Origin: Enterobacter sp. JUb54
Lineage (GTDB): Bacteria; Pseudomonadota; Gammaproteobacteria; Enterobacterales; Enterobacteriaceae
Reading direction: 5' to 3'
DNA: 64,000 nucleotides
NCBI RefSeq assembly: GCF_014298075.1
Contig: NZ_CP060418.1
Coordinates: 186,001 to 250,000, forward strand
Shown in pieces: positions 30,672 through 39,325 of the stretch (positions are counted from its first letter, which is position 1; every line of letters starts with the position of its first letter). A program made the position numbers and the translations under genes. The notes under the pieces are model-generated. The model saw only the letters and a program-made list of their open reading frames with translations. It searched no databases and was not told the origin of the DNA.

Positions 30672-32075
30672 TCAGGAGATTTGGGAATGTCGTAAGTGGA
30701 GATCGGAAGAAATACGTTTCATCATCGGGCCATTCAGGCGGCACTTCAGCAGACACAGCGCCAGCACCAGATGGAAAATCGCCGGGACCACGCTTTGCAG
30801 CAGAGTGATGCCCTGAACGGAGGCGGCGGTCTGGTTTTCCAGCCCCGGCTGGTAGGCCACCATGATCAGGATCAGGCTGATAATGCCGCCGGATGAGGCC
30901 CACGAGAGCTTGATAAAAAACAGGTTGAAGGCAAAGTTCATTCCGGAAGAGCGCACGCCGTTCTTCCACTCGCCGTAGTCGTCGGCGAACGCCATGATCG
31001 AGAAGTGCAGCGGCAGGGTGAAGCCGAGGACAATGTTGTTGAGCAGGATGCAGGCCAGCCACAAGGTCTGATGCTGCGGGCCGGTCGGCAGGAACCACAT
31101 CGCCAGGCCGAAGACCACCAACACCAGGTTGGTGTAAAAGTACAGTTTGACCATATCAACACGGCGGGAGAGCGGGTTAACGATCACCGCCCCGGCAATC
31201 GCCGCCAGGGTCACGACGGCAAAAAACAGCGACATAAACCCGGCGCTGCCCTCTAAGGCGTAGGAGATGAAATACATATAGCCGCCGCCGCGAATACAGA
31301 GAATATTCACCAGCAGGAAGGACATCACCAGCATCATCAACAGTTGGTCATTTTTACGCAGCCCTTGCAGGTGCTGACGCAGAGTAAACGTTCCCGCCAG
31401 CGACAGGGGCACGCGCTCTTTGACCCAGAAAAAGCACAGTAAAAACATCACCGCGCCGATAGCGCAAAGCACGGTCACGCCGTACTGGTAACCTTTGGCG
31501 AGATTGCCCTGACCAAAATATTCCACCATCCACGGCAGGCCGACGGAAACCAGGAAACCGGCGATGCCGCTGAGCACAAAGCGCCAGGACTGGCAGGACA
31601 TCACCTGATCGTGACGGTTGGTCATCGCGTTTATTAGCGCGCAGTAGGGGACGTTGTTGGCGGTATAGCCCACCGACAGCAGGAAGTAGGTGCCGAAGGC
31701 CCAGGCGATCTTCATATTGGCGCTCATGTCCGGCACGGTAAACGTCAGGATGCCGATCACCGCGAGCGGAGCGGCAGTCCACAGCTGCCACGGGCGAAAA
31801 CGGCCCCAGCGGCTGCGCGTCCGGTCGGCGATAACCCCCATCACCGGGTCGGATACCGCATCAACAATCCTGAGGGTAAAAAACATGGCGCCGACGATAG
31901 CCGGGCTGAGGCCAAACACATCGGTGTAGAAAAACAGCAGAAAGCCGCTGATTAAATCTGAGATGCAGTGACCGCCGGCATCCCCCAGTCCATAACCTAT
32001 CTTCTCGCGGGTAGAGAGCGTTTCCCCCGCATCAACGATCTGCACATCGGTATCGAGATTATCGGCTGTAGCCAT
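30672..32075 (-). CDS. GPH-family sugar:cation symporter (MelB/YicJ/XynP type)
   Basis: A 467-residue inner membrane protein with about 12 hydrophobic helices. The N-terminal motif [20 protein letters not shown] and the loop [20 protein letters not shown] are hallmarks of the glycoside-pentoside-hexuronide symporters. It presumably brings a short glycoside into the cell for the GH127 enzyme encoded just downstream. The ATG at 32075 is preferred to a TTG 6 bases upstream; it has AGGAT at the right spacing. It is divergent from the ROK kinase gene across 277 bases. Confidence 0.87.
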   Translation of the reverse strand: MATADNLDTDVQIVDAGETLSTREKIGYGLGDAGGHCISDLISGFLLFFYTDVFGLSPAIVGAMFFTLRIVDAVSDPVMGVIADRTRSRWGRFRPWQLWTAAPLAVIGILTFTVPDMSANMKIAWAFGTYFLLSVGYTANNVPYCALINAMTNRHDQVMSCQSWRFVLSGIAGFLVSVGLPWMVEYFGQGNLAKGYQYGVTVLCAIGAVMFLLCFFWVKERVPLSLAGTFTLRQHLQGLRKNDQLLMMLVMSFLLVNILCIRGGGYMYFISYALEGSAGFMSLFFAVVTLAAIAGAVIVNPLSRRVDMVKLYFYTNLVLVVFGLAMWFLPTGPQHQTLWLACILLNNIVLGFTLPLHFSIMAFADDYGEWKNGVRSSGMNFAFNLFFIKLSWASSGGIISLILIMVAYQPGLENQTAASVQGITLLQSVVPAIFHLVLALCLLKCRLNGPMMKRISSDLHLRHSQIS

Positions 32076-32142
32076 AATCAATCCTCATTTGCGTAACCAG
32101 GTTGGGATGATCCAAAACGTCATTACGGCGTATCTCTGACTG

Positions 32143-32249
32143 TTTTTAGTAGAATTAATACGACGGCGAGCATAGATCTGATACGCAATATGGGTACATG
32201 GCCTGGCGATGTTGTTGTGATTGTGATCTTTATTTTTACTAGAAATAAA
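32143..32249. promoter_or_regulatory. Repeated AT-rich element in the divergent sugar-cassette promoter region
   Basis: TTTTTAGTAGAATTAAT (32143-32159) and TTTTTACTAGAAATAAA (32233-32249) agree at 14 of 17 positions and are 90 bases apart. Both lie between the symporter and kinase starts. They are candidate operators for the cassette's LacI-type regulator, although most LacI-family sites have a central CG. Confidence 0.35.
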
Positions 32250-32352
32250 TTTTTAATGTCGATCTTGATCACGAAACGAGCCGGCGTTGCCCGCTGAAGC
32301 CATGGTTGTTGGTTATGGTACCAACCATATTGACTACAAACGGGAAGCGAAA

Positions 32353-33294
32353 ATGCATTTAGGCATGGATATTGGCGGTACCAAAATGGAAACCGTGCTG
32401 CTCGACAGCACAGGCGATGTCCGTTGGCGTCAGCGGGCGGCAACGCCAAAAAGTAGCGTCGAACAGTTTGTGCAAGGGGTGATTGCGGAGGTTGAACGTG
32501 CGCAGCAGGAAGCGGGGACGGCGATCAGCATGGGCTTTTGTCTGCCGGGAGCGATAGAACCGCACTCTTGTTTAGTAAAAAACTCCAACATACAGGTTGT
32601 TAATGGTCATCCACTGCATGATATTCTTAGTGAATATTTTGGCCAGCCGCTGGCGGTGGCAAATGATGCCAACTGCTTTGCGCTCTCGGAAGCGACGGAT
32701 GGCAGCGGGGCTGGGCACAACGTGGTGTTTGGCGCGATCCTCGGAACGGGCTGCGGCGGAGGAATTGTCGCCCACCAGCGCCTGATGACCGGGCCCAATG
32801 CCTGCAGCGGCGAATGGGGGCATAATCCTTTACCCCACTACCGGCCTGAGTATGATGGCGAATCGCCGCTGTGCTACTGCGGGCAGCATCACTGTCTGGA
32901 GTCCTTTATTTCCGGCAGCGGCCTGGCCCGGCAGTTTCGCCGGCAGGCTGACCATAGCGTCACCGCGGAAGACCTGGTGCAACAGATGCGTGAAGGGCGG
33001 GATGGCGCGCAGGCCCTGTGGCGGCGTTACCGTAACCAGGTCGCCCGGGCCTTCGCCAGCGTGGTGAATCTGCTCGACCCGGACGTGATTGTCGTGGGCG
33101 GCGGGCTGTCCGGCGTGGATGAGCTGTATCGTGGTTTGTCTGAGGAGATGGCACAGTACGTCTTCGGCGGTCGCTGTGTGACTCCGGTTGTGCCGGCGAC
33201 ACACGGAGCCAGCAGCGGCGTGCGCGGCGCGGCATGGGCCGGTGAACAGGCCTTACAGAATGGAATAACGCGCGGTATCGCGCCTGACAGGTGA
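32353..33294 (+). CDS. ROK-family sugar kinase (fructokinase/Mak-like)
   Basis: A 313-residue kinase. The phosphate-binding motif DIGGTK is at residues 6-11, followed by GTGCGGGIV and the ROK zinc motif beginning CYCGQHHC at residue 174, after GEWGHNPLPH. The C-terminal motif DVIVVGGGLSGVD also fits. It resembles E. coli Mak (fructokinase) closely enough to be a paralogue. It should phosphorylate a hexose released inside the cell. The ATG at 32353 has a purine-rich leader (GGGAAGCGAAA). It lies 10 bases before the LacI gene, so these form an operon divergent from the symporter/glycosidase operon. Confidence 0.85.
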   Translation: MHLGMDIGGTKMETVLLDSTGDVRWRQRAATPKSSVEQFVQGVIAEVERAQQEAGTAISMGFCLPGAIEPHSCLVKNSNIQVVNGHPLHDILSEYFGQPLAVANDANCFALSEATDGSGAGHNVVFGAILGTGCGGGIVAHQRLMTGPNACSGEWGHNPLPHYRPEYDGESPLCYCGQHHCLESFISGSGLARQFRRQADHSVTAEDLVQQMREGRDGAQALWRRYRNQVARAFASVVNLLDPDVIVVGGGLSGVDELYRGLSEEMAQYVFGGRCVTPVVPATHGASSGVRGAAWAGEQALQNGITRGIAPDR

Positions 33295-33304
33295 AACGAA
33301 CGGC

Positions 33305-34300
33305 ATGGTTAAAAAGACCCGAATTAAAGACATTGCGATGACGTGCGGGGTGTCTATTGCGGCGGTGTCCCGGGCCCTCAAAGGGCAGCCGGGGCTGAGC
33401 GAAGAGACGCGCCAGCGGATCCTGTCGATCGCAGAAGCACAGGGCTACGATTTTACTCGCCTGCGCAACGGACGAATCAAGCGTCTGCTTTTCCTGCTGC
33501 ATCGCCAGCACAATATCGCCAGCGCCTTACCGTTCTATTCCAACGTGATGCTCGGGGTGGCCGACGCCTGCCGGGAAAATGACATTGCGATGAGTTTTCA
33601 GCCCATCGATCCGGATGACTCCATCGCGGATCTGATTAACCTGCACCAGCCTGACGCCCTGATTTGCGCCGGTTATCTGGAGGCAGAGGTGTTGAGCGAG
33701 CTGCGGAAAATGTCTCTTCCCGTGGCGCTGGTGGATCTGTGGGCCGCCGATTTTCCCTGCGTGAACCCGGACAACTACCATGGCGGCTTTGTCGCCACCC
33801 GGCATCTGCTGGAGCAGGGCAGGAAGCGGATTGCCTTCCTCGGCCATTCGCAACGCCATTACAGTATTCGCCAGCGCGTGGAAGGCTACCAGCAGGCGCT
33901 GTTTGAAGCGGGAGTTTCACTTTCTGAGGCGTATCGCGTCGAAGTGCCACCGGTCAAGGATATTGAGCAGGCGCTGGTTGAGGGGATGGAGAAACTGCTC
34001 GCGCTACCTCAGCCGCCAGACGCTATATTTGCCTATAACGACATGGCGGCGCTGGTGGCGATGCGGGTCTGCGCCCGTCAGGGGCTGAACGTCCCGGGCG
34101 ATATCGCGATTGTCGGCTTCGATGATATCGATGCCGCGGCCTGGGCGCATCCGCCGTTGACCACCGTGGCGATTGATAAGCGCGAGCTGGGCCGGGATGC
34201 GTTTCGCCTGTTGCTTAATGAAGAGGGTGAGAGAAACCTGCTGATGCCGGTGCATCTGGTGGTACGTGAAAGCTCCGTGCGCTTGCGTCCTGCGCCATAA
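33305..34300 (+). CDS. LacI-family transcriptional regulator of the GH127 cassette
   Basis: A 331-residue regulator. The N-terminal helix-turn-helix and hinge are MVKKTRIKDIAMTCGVSIAA followed by VSRALKGQPGLSEETRQRIL. A periplasmic-binding-protein-like effector domain follows (DALICAGYLEAEVL, RKRIAFLGHSQRHYSIRQR, PDAIFAYNDMAALVAM, IAIVGFDDIDAA). It probably represses the symporter/glycosidase and its own kinase-regulator operon until a sugar or sugar phosphate binds. The effector and exact operator are unknown. Confidence 0.88.
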   Translation: MVKKTRIKDIAMTCGVSIAAVSRALKGQPGLSEETRQRILSIAEAQGYDFTRLRNGRIKRLLFLLHRQHNIASALPFYSNVMLGVADACRENDIAMSFQPIDPDDSIADLINLHQPDALICAGYLEAEVLSELRKMSLPVALVDLWAADFPCVNPDNYHGGFVATRHLLEQGRKRIAFLGHSQRHYSIRQRVEGYQQALFEAGVSLSEAYRVEVPPVKDIEQALVEGMEKLLALPQPPDAIFAYNDMAALVAMRVCARQGLNVPGDIAIVGFDDIDAAAWAHPPLTTVAIDKRELGRDAFRLLLNEEGERNLLMPVHLVVRESSVRLRPAP

Positions 34301-34341
34301 TCCGGCAAAGTCTGCGACATTATGTGAAAGGGGCAAACATC

Positions 34342-34923
34342 GTGAAACGACTTATTATTGGAATTTCTGGCGCCAGCGGCGCGATTTACGGTGTGCGCCT
34401 GCTGCAAATTCTCCGCGATGTTCCCGATGTCGAAACCCATCTGATCATGAGTCAGGCCGCGCGACAGACCCTGGCGCTGGAGACCGATTATTCGCTGCGT
34501 GACGTGCAGGCGCTGGCCGATGTGGTCCATGATGCCCGGGATATTGCCGCCAGCATCTCTTCAGGGTCGTTTAAGACCGCCGGCATGGCGATCCTGCCTT
34601 GCTCGGTGAAAACGCTGTCGGGCATTGTTCACAGCTATACCGACGGCCTGCTGACCCGCGCGGCAGACGTGGTGCTCAAAGAGCGCCGTCCGCTGGTGCT
34701 GTGCGTGCGGGAGACGCCGTTTCACCTCGGACATCTGCGCCTGATGGTGCAGGCGGCGGAAATGGGGGCCGTTATTATGCCGCCGGTGCCGGCGTTTTAT
34801 CATCGTCCGCAAACCCTCGACGACGTCATTAACCAGACGGTTAATCGCGTCATCGATCAGTTCGATATTACTCTCCCGCAGGACCTGTTTACCCGTTGGC
34901 AGGGGCCGTCTGACGCACCTTAA
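34342..34923 (+). CDS. ubiX: UbiX, flavin prenyltransferase
   Basis: A 193-residue enzyme that joins dimethylallyl phosphate to FMN to make prenylated FMN, the cofactor of the UbiD decarboxylase in ubiquinone synthesis. The FMN motif GISGASGAIYGVRLL is at the N-terminus, with SSGSFKTAGMAILPCSVKTL and the C-terminal ETPFHLGHLRLM region. Two in-frame GTGs are possible (34324, 34342); the second is chosen because AAGGGG lies 8 bases upstream and KRLIIGISGASGA is the conserved start. It lost its usual neighbour purF to the inserted sugar cassette. Confidence 0.94.
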   Translation: MKRLIIGISGASGAIYGVRLLQILRDVPDVETHLIMSQAARQTLALETDYSLRDVQALADVVHDARDIAASISSGSFKTAGMAILPCSVKTLSGIVHSYTDGLLTRAADVVLKERRPLVLCVRETPFHLGHLRLMVQAAEMGAVIMPPVPAFYHRPQTLDDVINQTVNRVIDQFDITLPQDLFTRWQGPSDAP

Positions 34924-34943
34924 TAGTGCTGTTTATTAACCTT

Positions 34944-34960
34944 TGCGCGGTTGCAGTGCA
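34944..34960 (+). promoter_or_regulatory. Weak NtrC-like site upstream of argT
   Basis: TGCGCGGTTGCAGTGCA has the outer arms of an NtrC site (TGC-C / GTGCA) about 180 bases before the sigma54 promoter. The match is only partial. Confidence 0.3.
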
Positions 34961-35115
34961 ATTTTGCTGCCTCGATCAAATCCTCGACATTTAATTTGTT
35001 TTTTTGCGTCTGGCCGCTGCGGTTTATCCGCCAATGCTGTTATCTTCCCTTCTTAGACAATCCTGCAACCTTCTATTAACAAATTTAACGCTGTTTCCAG
35101 CACGCACTGAGAAGA

Positions 35116-35131
35116 TGGCACAAAACCTGCA
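35116..35131 (+). promoter_or_regulatory. Sigma54 promoter of argT
   Basis: TGGCACAAAACCTGCA fits TGGCAC-N5-TTGCA, with GG and GC correctly spaced at -24/-12. Nitrogen control of argT through sigma54 and NtrC is known in Salmonella. Confidence 0.75.
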
Positions 35132-35201
35132 GGATTTGTTGGCAGCACACATAACTACATAACGCACGACATAACAACATCACGACACTTAAGGGTATTG
35201 T

Positions 35202-35984
35202 ATGAAGAAGACGATCCTGGCCCTCTCTTTAATGATGGGACTCAGCAGTGCCTCCGGCGCGTTTGCCGCGCTTCCGCAAAGCATTCGTATCGGTACCGAT
35301 GCCACCTATGCGCCTTTCTCGTCCAAGGATGCGAAAGGGGATTTCGTCGGCTTTGATATCGACCTGGGCAACGAGCTGTGTTCGCGTATCAAGGTGAAAT
35401 GTACCTGGGTGGGCAGTGACTTCGACTCGTTAATTCCGTCGCTGAAGGCGAAGAAAATTGACGCCATTATCTCCTCGTTATCAATCACTGAAAAACGTCA
35501 GCAGGAGATTGCCTTCTCTGACAAGTTGTATGCAGCGGACTCCCGCCTGATTGCGCCGAAAGGCTCGCCGATCCAGCCGACCCTGGAATCGCTGAAAGGC
35601 AAGCATGTCGGCGTCCTGCAGGGTTCCACTCAGGAAGCCTATGGTAATGAGCGCTGGCGTAGCCAGGGTGTTGATGTGGTGGCCTACCAGAACCAGGATC
35701 TGATCTACTCTGACCTGGCCGCGGGTCGCCTTGACGCTGCGCTGCAGGATGAAGTTGCGGCCAGTGAAGGCTTCCTCAAACAACCTGCCGGTAAAGATTT
35801 TGATTTTGCCGGTCCTTCTGTCAAAGATAAAAAATTCTTCGGTGACGGTACCGGCATTGGCCTGCGTAAAACCGATAGCGAGCTGAAAACCGCGTTCGAT
35901 AAAGCGTTAGGTGATATGCGTAAAGACGGTACCTACGACAAGCTGGCGAAGAAGTACTTCAACTTCAACGTGTACGGTGACTAA
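35202..35984 (+). CDS. argT: ArgT, lysine/arginine/ornithine-binding periplasmic protein
   Basis: A 260-residue class-II solute-binding protein. The signal peptide ([20 protein letters not shown]) ends near AFA-ALPQ. The ligand-binding motifs [19 protein letters not shown] and [11 protein letters not shown] are typical. It delivers Lys, Arg and Orn to the HisQMP2 permease encoded downstream. It is a tandem paralogue of HisJ; both contain the identical stretch [14 protein letters not shown]. It has its own sigma54-type promoter and is followed by a strong hairpin. Confidence 0.95.
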   Translation: MKKTILALSLMMGLSSASGAFAALPQSIRIGTDATYAPFSSKDAKGDFVGFDIDLGNELCSRIKVKCTWVGSDFDSLIPSLKAKKIDAIISSLSITEKRQQEIAFSDKLYAADSRLIAPKGSPIQPTLESLKGKHVGVLQGSTQEAYGNERWRSQGVDVVAYQNQDLIYSDLAAGRLDAALQDEVAASEGFLKQPAGKDFDFAGPSVKDKKFFGDGTGIGLRKTDSELKTAFDKALGDMRKDGTYDKLAKKYFNFNVYGD

Positions 35985-35991
35985 ACGTCGC

Positions 35992-36017
35992 ACCAGACCC
36001 GGGCAGCCGGGTCTGGT
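35992..36017. repeat. Stable hairpin between argT and hisJ
   Basis: ACCAGACCCGG / CCGGGTCTGGT, an 11-bp perfect stem with loop GCAG, directly after the argT stop. No T-run. It probably stabilises the argT 3' end and limits read-through, as reported for this junction in Salmonella. Confidence 0.7.
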
Positions 36018-36068
36018 GGATGTGGCACATCCAGCAATGCCTTATTTTGGTGCGGTGCTCGCTTTTGC

Positions 36069-36085
36069 TGCATCAATATGGTGCA
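36069..36085 (+). promoter_or_regulatory. NtrC-binding-site match upstream of hisJ
   Basis: TGCATCAATATGGTGCA agrees with the NtrC consensus TGCACCAAAATGGTGCA at 15 of 17 positions. It lies about 110 bases upstream of a sigma54-type promoter, a typical enhancer distance. Confidence 0.7.
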
Positions 36086-36187
36086 CAAAAGGCGGGTCTG
36101 GCGGGTAAGTAGTGCATAGTTAAGCGTTTATGATGAGAAAAAATTTGCTCCATGGCGCAGAATGTTTTGCCTTCCCGGGGCGAATAA

Positions 36188-36203
36188 TGGCACGATAACT
36201 GCC
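36188..36203 (+). promoter_or_regulatory. Sigma54-type promoter of hisJQMP
   Basis: TGGCACGATAACTGCC has GG and GC in the -24/-12 register of sigma54 promoters and lies 50 bases before the hisJ start. Confidence 0.65.
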
Positions 36204-36253
36204 GTTAGCACTTCTTATAAACCCGTTAGAATGACAGTCTGTTGAGGATAGTT

Positions 36254-37036
36254 ATGAAAAAACTGGCGTTGTCTCTTTCTTTGGCGCTGGCCCTTTCCAG
36301 CGTTTCCACGGTATTTGCAGCCATTCCGCAAAAAGTACGTATCGGCACCGATCCCACTTATGCCCCGTTCGAATCGAAAAATGCGCAGGGTGAATTGATT
36401 GGTTTTGACATCGATCTGGCGAAAGAGCTGTGTAAGCGTATCAATACGCAATGTACCTTCGTTGAAAACCCGCTGGATGCGCTGATCCCATCTTTAAAAG
36501 CCAAGAAAATCGATGCGATTATGTCGTCGTTGTCGATTACGGAAAAACGTCAGCAGGAAATCGCCTTCACCGACAAACTCTACGCGGCGGATTCTCGCCT
36601 GGTAGTGAAAAAGGGCAGCGATATCGTCCCTGACCTCGCCAAACTGAAAGGCAAGCGTATCGGCGTGCTGCAGGGGACGACGCAGGAAACCTATGGCAAC
36701 GAGCACTGGGCGCCAAAAGGTATCGAAATTGTCTCCTATCAGGGCCAGGACAATATCTATTCTGACCTGACCGCTGGCCGTATCGATGCCGCATTCCAGG
36801 ACGAAGTCGCCGCGAGCGAAGGATTCCTCAAACAACCGATTGGTAAAGATTACCAGTTTGGCGGGCCATCCATTAAGGACGAGAAGTTGTTCGGCGTCGG
36901 CACCGGTATGGGCCTGCGTAAAGAAGACAACGAGCTGCGTGAAGCGCTGAATAAAGCCTTCGCGGAGATGCGCAAAGATGGAACCTACGACAAGCTGGCG
37001 AAAAAATACTTCGATTTTAACGTGTACGGTGACTAA
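36254..37036 (+). CDS. hisJ: HisJ, histidine-binding periplasmic protein
   Basis: A 260-residue solute-binding protein beginning [20 protein letters not shown] with signal cleavage near FA-AIPQ. The ligand pocket motifs [19 protein letters not shown] and [11 protein letters not shown] are intact. It passes histidine to HisQMP2. The ATG at 36254 is chosen over one 12 bases upstream because GAGGA at 36244-36248 is correctly placed and the length matches. It is the first gene of hisJQMP, and its 269-base leader holds NtrC and sigma54 elements. Confidence 0.95.
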   Translation: MKKLALSLSLALALSSVSTVFAAIPQKVRIGTDPTYAPFESKNAQGELIGFDIDLAKELCKRINTQCTFVENPLDALIPSLKAKKIDAIMSSLSITEKRQQEIAFTDKLYAADSRLVVKKGSDIVPDLAKLKGKRIGVLQGTTQETYGNEHWAPKGIEIVSYQGQDNIYSDLTAGRIDAAFQDEVAASEGFLKQPIGKDYQFGGPSIKDEKLFGVGTGMGLRKEDNELREALNKAFAEMRKDGTYDKLAKKYFDFNVYGD

Positions 37037-37102
37037 CCATCAGGCGTACCCCATCGCGCGTGTTTAAGCGCGCGATGGACGATGACAGACAGGGCAGACA
37101 GC

Positions 37103-37789
37103 ATGCTGTACGGGTTTTCACAGGTTATTTTTCAGGGCGCTATTGTTACGCTTGAACTGGCGCTCAGTTCAGTTGTGCTGGCGGTCCTTATCGGTCTGGC
37201 CGGTGCCGGAGCAAAATTATCGAGCAATCGACCACTGGCACTGGTATTTGAAGGCTACACCACGTTGATCCGTGGGGTGCCCGATCTGGTCCTGATGCTG
37301 CTGATTTTCTATGGGCTGCAGATTGCTCTGAACACCCTGACCGATGCGCTGGGCTTGTCTCAGTTTGATATCGACCCGATGATTGCGGGGATCATCACCC
37401 TCGGCTTTATCTACGGCGCCTATTTTACTGAAACTTTCAGGGGCGCATTCCTGGCCGTGCCAAAAGGGCATATTGAAGCGGCAACCGCCTTTGGCTTTAG
37501 CGGCGGGCAGACCTTCCGGCGGATCCTTTTCCCGGCGATGATGCGCTACGCGCTGCCGGGTATCGGCAACAACTGGCAGGTTATCCTGAAGGCGACGGCG
37601 CTGGTGTCTCTGCTGGGGCTGGAAGATGTGGTCAAAGCCACGCAGCTGGCGGGAAAAAGCACCTGGCAGCCGTTCTACTTTGCGATCGTTTGCGGCCTGG
37701 TGTATCTGGTATTTACAACGATTTCCAATGGTGTGCTGCTGCTGCTTGAACGCCGTTACTCCGTGGGCGTGAAGAGGGCTGACCTGTGA
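37103..37789 (+). CDS. hisQ: HisQ, permease subunit of the His/Lys/Arg/Orn ABC transporter
   Basis: A 228-residue inner membrane subunit with about five helices. The cytoplasmic EAA loop that docks on HisP reads EAATAFGFSGGQTFRRILFP. It forms a heterodimer with HisM. The ATG at 37103 (MLYGFSQVIFQ) gives the family start; an in-frame ATG 21 bases upstream is less likely. Its stop overlaps the hisM GTG by four bases. Confidence 0.95.
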   Translation: MLYGFSQVIFQGAIVTLELALSSVVLAVLIGLAGAGAKLSSNRPLALVFEGYTTLIRGVPDLVLMLLIFYGLQIALNTLTDALGLSQFDIDPMIAGIITLGFIYGAYFTETFRGAFLAVPKGHIEAATAFGFSGGQTFRRILFPAMMRYALPGIGNNWQVILKATALVSLLGLEDVVKATQLAGKSTWQPFYFAIVCGLVYLVFTTISNGVLLLLERRYSVGVKRADL

Positions 37790-38502
37790 TTGAGATTATT
37801 CAGGAGTACTGGAAATCCCTGCTGTGGACCGACGGTTACCGCTTTACCGGCGTCGCGATTACCCTGTGGCTGCTTATTTCCTCGGTGGTGATGGGCGGCA
37901 TTCTGGCGGTCTTCCTCGCTATCGGCCGTGTCTCAAGCAACAAATACATTCAATTCCCGATCTGGCTCTTTACCTACGTATTCCGCGGTACGCCGCTGTA
38001 CGTCCAGCTGCTGGTGTTTTACTCCGGGATGTACACCCTGGAAATCGTCAAAGGCACCGAACTGCTGAACGCGTTTTTCCGCAGCGGCCTGAACTGTACG
38101 GTGCTGGCGTTGACCCTGAACACCTGCGCCTACACCACGGAGATTTTCGCCGGGGCGATTCGCTCTGTGCCTGCCGGGGAAATTGAAGCGGCGCGGGCGT
38201 ACGGTTTCTCTTCGGTCAAACTGTATCGCTGCATTATTTTGCCCTCTGCGCTGCGTATCGCGCTGCCCGCATACAGCAATGAAGTGATTCTGATGCTGCA
38301 TTCCACCGCGCTGGCGTTTACCGCCACCGTGCCGGATCTGCTGAAAATCGCCAGGGATATTAACTCGGCGACCTACCAGCCGTTTACCGCCTTCGGGATC
38401 GCCGCGGTGCTCTATTTAATTATTTCGTATGTCCTGATTAGCCTGTTCCGCAAAGCGGAAAAGCGCTGGTTGCAGCATATCAAACCTTCTTCGACGCATT
38501 GA
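37786..38502 (+). CDS. hisM: HisM, permease subunit of the His/Lys/Arg/Orn ABC transporter
   Basis: A 238-residue membrane protein, partner of HisQ. The EAA motif is [20 protein letters not shown]. The N-terminus [20 protein letters not shown] starts at a GTG overlapping the hisQ stop codon, which gives translational coupling. hisP follows after 7 bases. Length equals E. coli HisM. Confidence 0.95.
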   Translation: MIEIIQEYWKSLLWTDGYRFTGVAITLWLLISSVVMGGILAVFLAIGRVSSNKYIQFPIWLFTYVFRGTPLYVQLLVFYSGMYTLEIVKGTELLNAFFRSGLNCTVLALTLNTCAYTTEIFAGAIRSVPAGEIEAARAYGFSSVKLYRCIILPSALRIALPAYSNEVILMLHSTALAFTATVPDLLKIARDINSATYQPFTAFGIAAVLYLIISYVLISLFRKAEKRWLQHIKPSSTH

Positions 38503-38509
38503 GACCGCC

Positions 38510-39283
38510 ATGTCCGACAATAAATTAAATGTTATCGATCTGCATAAACGTTACGGCGAGCATGAAGTTCTGAAGGGCGTCTCATTAAAGGCGAAAGCCG
38601 GGGACGTTATCAGCATTATCGGTTCATCTGGTTCCGGTAAAAGTACCTTTTTGCGCTGCATTAACTTTCTTGAAAAGCCCAGTGAAGGCACGATTGTGGT
38701 TAACGGGCAGAATATTGGCCTGGTCCGCGACAAAGATGGTCAGCTCAAGGTAGCGGATAAAAACCAGCTGCGTTTGCTGCGCACCCGCCTGACGATGGTG
38801 TTCCAGCATTTCAACCTGTGGAGCCACATGACGGTGCTGGAAAACGTCATGGAAGCGCCGATTCAGGTGCTCGGCTTAAGCAAGCAGGAAGCGCGTGAGC
38901 GGGCGGTGAAATATCTGGCGAAAGTCGGGATTGATGAACGTCAGCAGGCCAAATACCCGGTGCATCTCTCCGGCGGTCAGCAGCAACGCGTGTCGATTGC
39001 CCGCGCGCTGGCGATGGAGCCGGATGTGCTGCTGTTTGACGAACCAACGTCAGCGCTCGATCCTGAACTGGTTGGGGAAGTGCTGCGGATCATGCAGCAG
39101 CTGGCGGAAGAGGGTAAAACCATGGTGGTGGTGACCCATGAGATGGGCTTTGCACGCCATGTCTCATCGCACGTCATTTTCCTGCATCAGGGCAAAATCG
39201 AAGAAGAAGGCAACCCGGACGAGCTGTTCGGCAACCCGAAAAGCCCGCGCTTACAGCAGTTCCTGAAAGGTTCGCTGAAATAA
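38510..39283 (+). CDS. hisP: HisP, ATPase subunit of the His/Lys/Arg/Orn ABC transporter
   Basis: A 257-residue ABC ATPase. Walker A is GSSGSGKST at residues 38-46; the signature is [15 protein letters not shown]; Walker B is [12 protein letters not shown]; the switch His is in [10 protein letters not shown] HisP dimer powers HisQM and accepts substrate from both HisJ and ArgT. Last gene of the operon, followed by a hairpin. Confidence 0.96.
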   Translation: MSDNKLNVIDLHKRYGEHEVLKGVSLKAKAGDVISIIGSSGSGKSTFLRCINFLEKPSEGTIVVNGQNIGLVRDKDGQLKVADKNQLRLLRTRLTMVFQHFNLWSHMTVLENVMEAPIQVLGLSKQEARERAVKYLAKVGIDERQQAKYPVHLSGGQQQRVSIARALAMEPDVLLFDEPTSALDPELVGEVLRIMQQLAEEGKTMVVVTHEMGFARHVSSHVIFLHQGKIEEEGNPDELFGNPKSPRLQQFLKGSLK

Positions 39284-39294
39284 GTTTTCCGTTA

Positions 39295-39322
39295 TCTCCC
39301 GGTGAGGTCGCTCGCCGGGAGA
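39295..39322. repeat. Hairpin after hisP
   Basis: TCTCCCGG / CCGGGAGA with inner GAG/CTC pairing, at the junction with the convergent acetyltransferase. No T-run follows. Confidence 0.55.
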
Positions 39323-39325
39323 GTC

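Noticed and set aside
32216-32231. CRP-like sequence in the sugar-cassette promoter region
   Set aside because: Only the first half-site (TGTGA) matches; the second half is TCTTT, too far from TCACA.
34944-34980. CRISPR-like or tandem repeats near argT
   Set aside because: The short similar words are explained better as a weak NtrC-like site; there is no repeat-spacer structure anywhere in the window.
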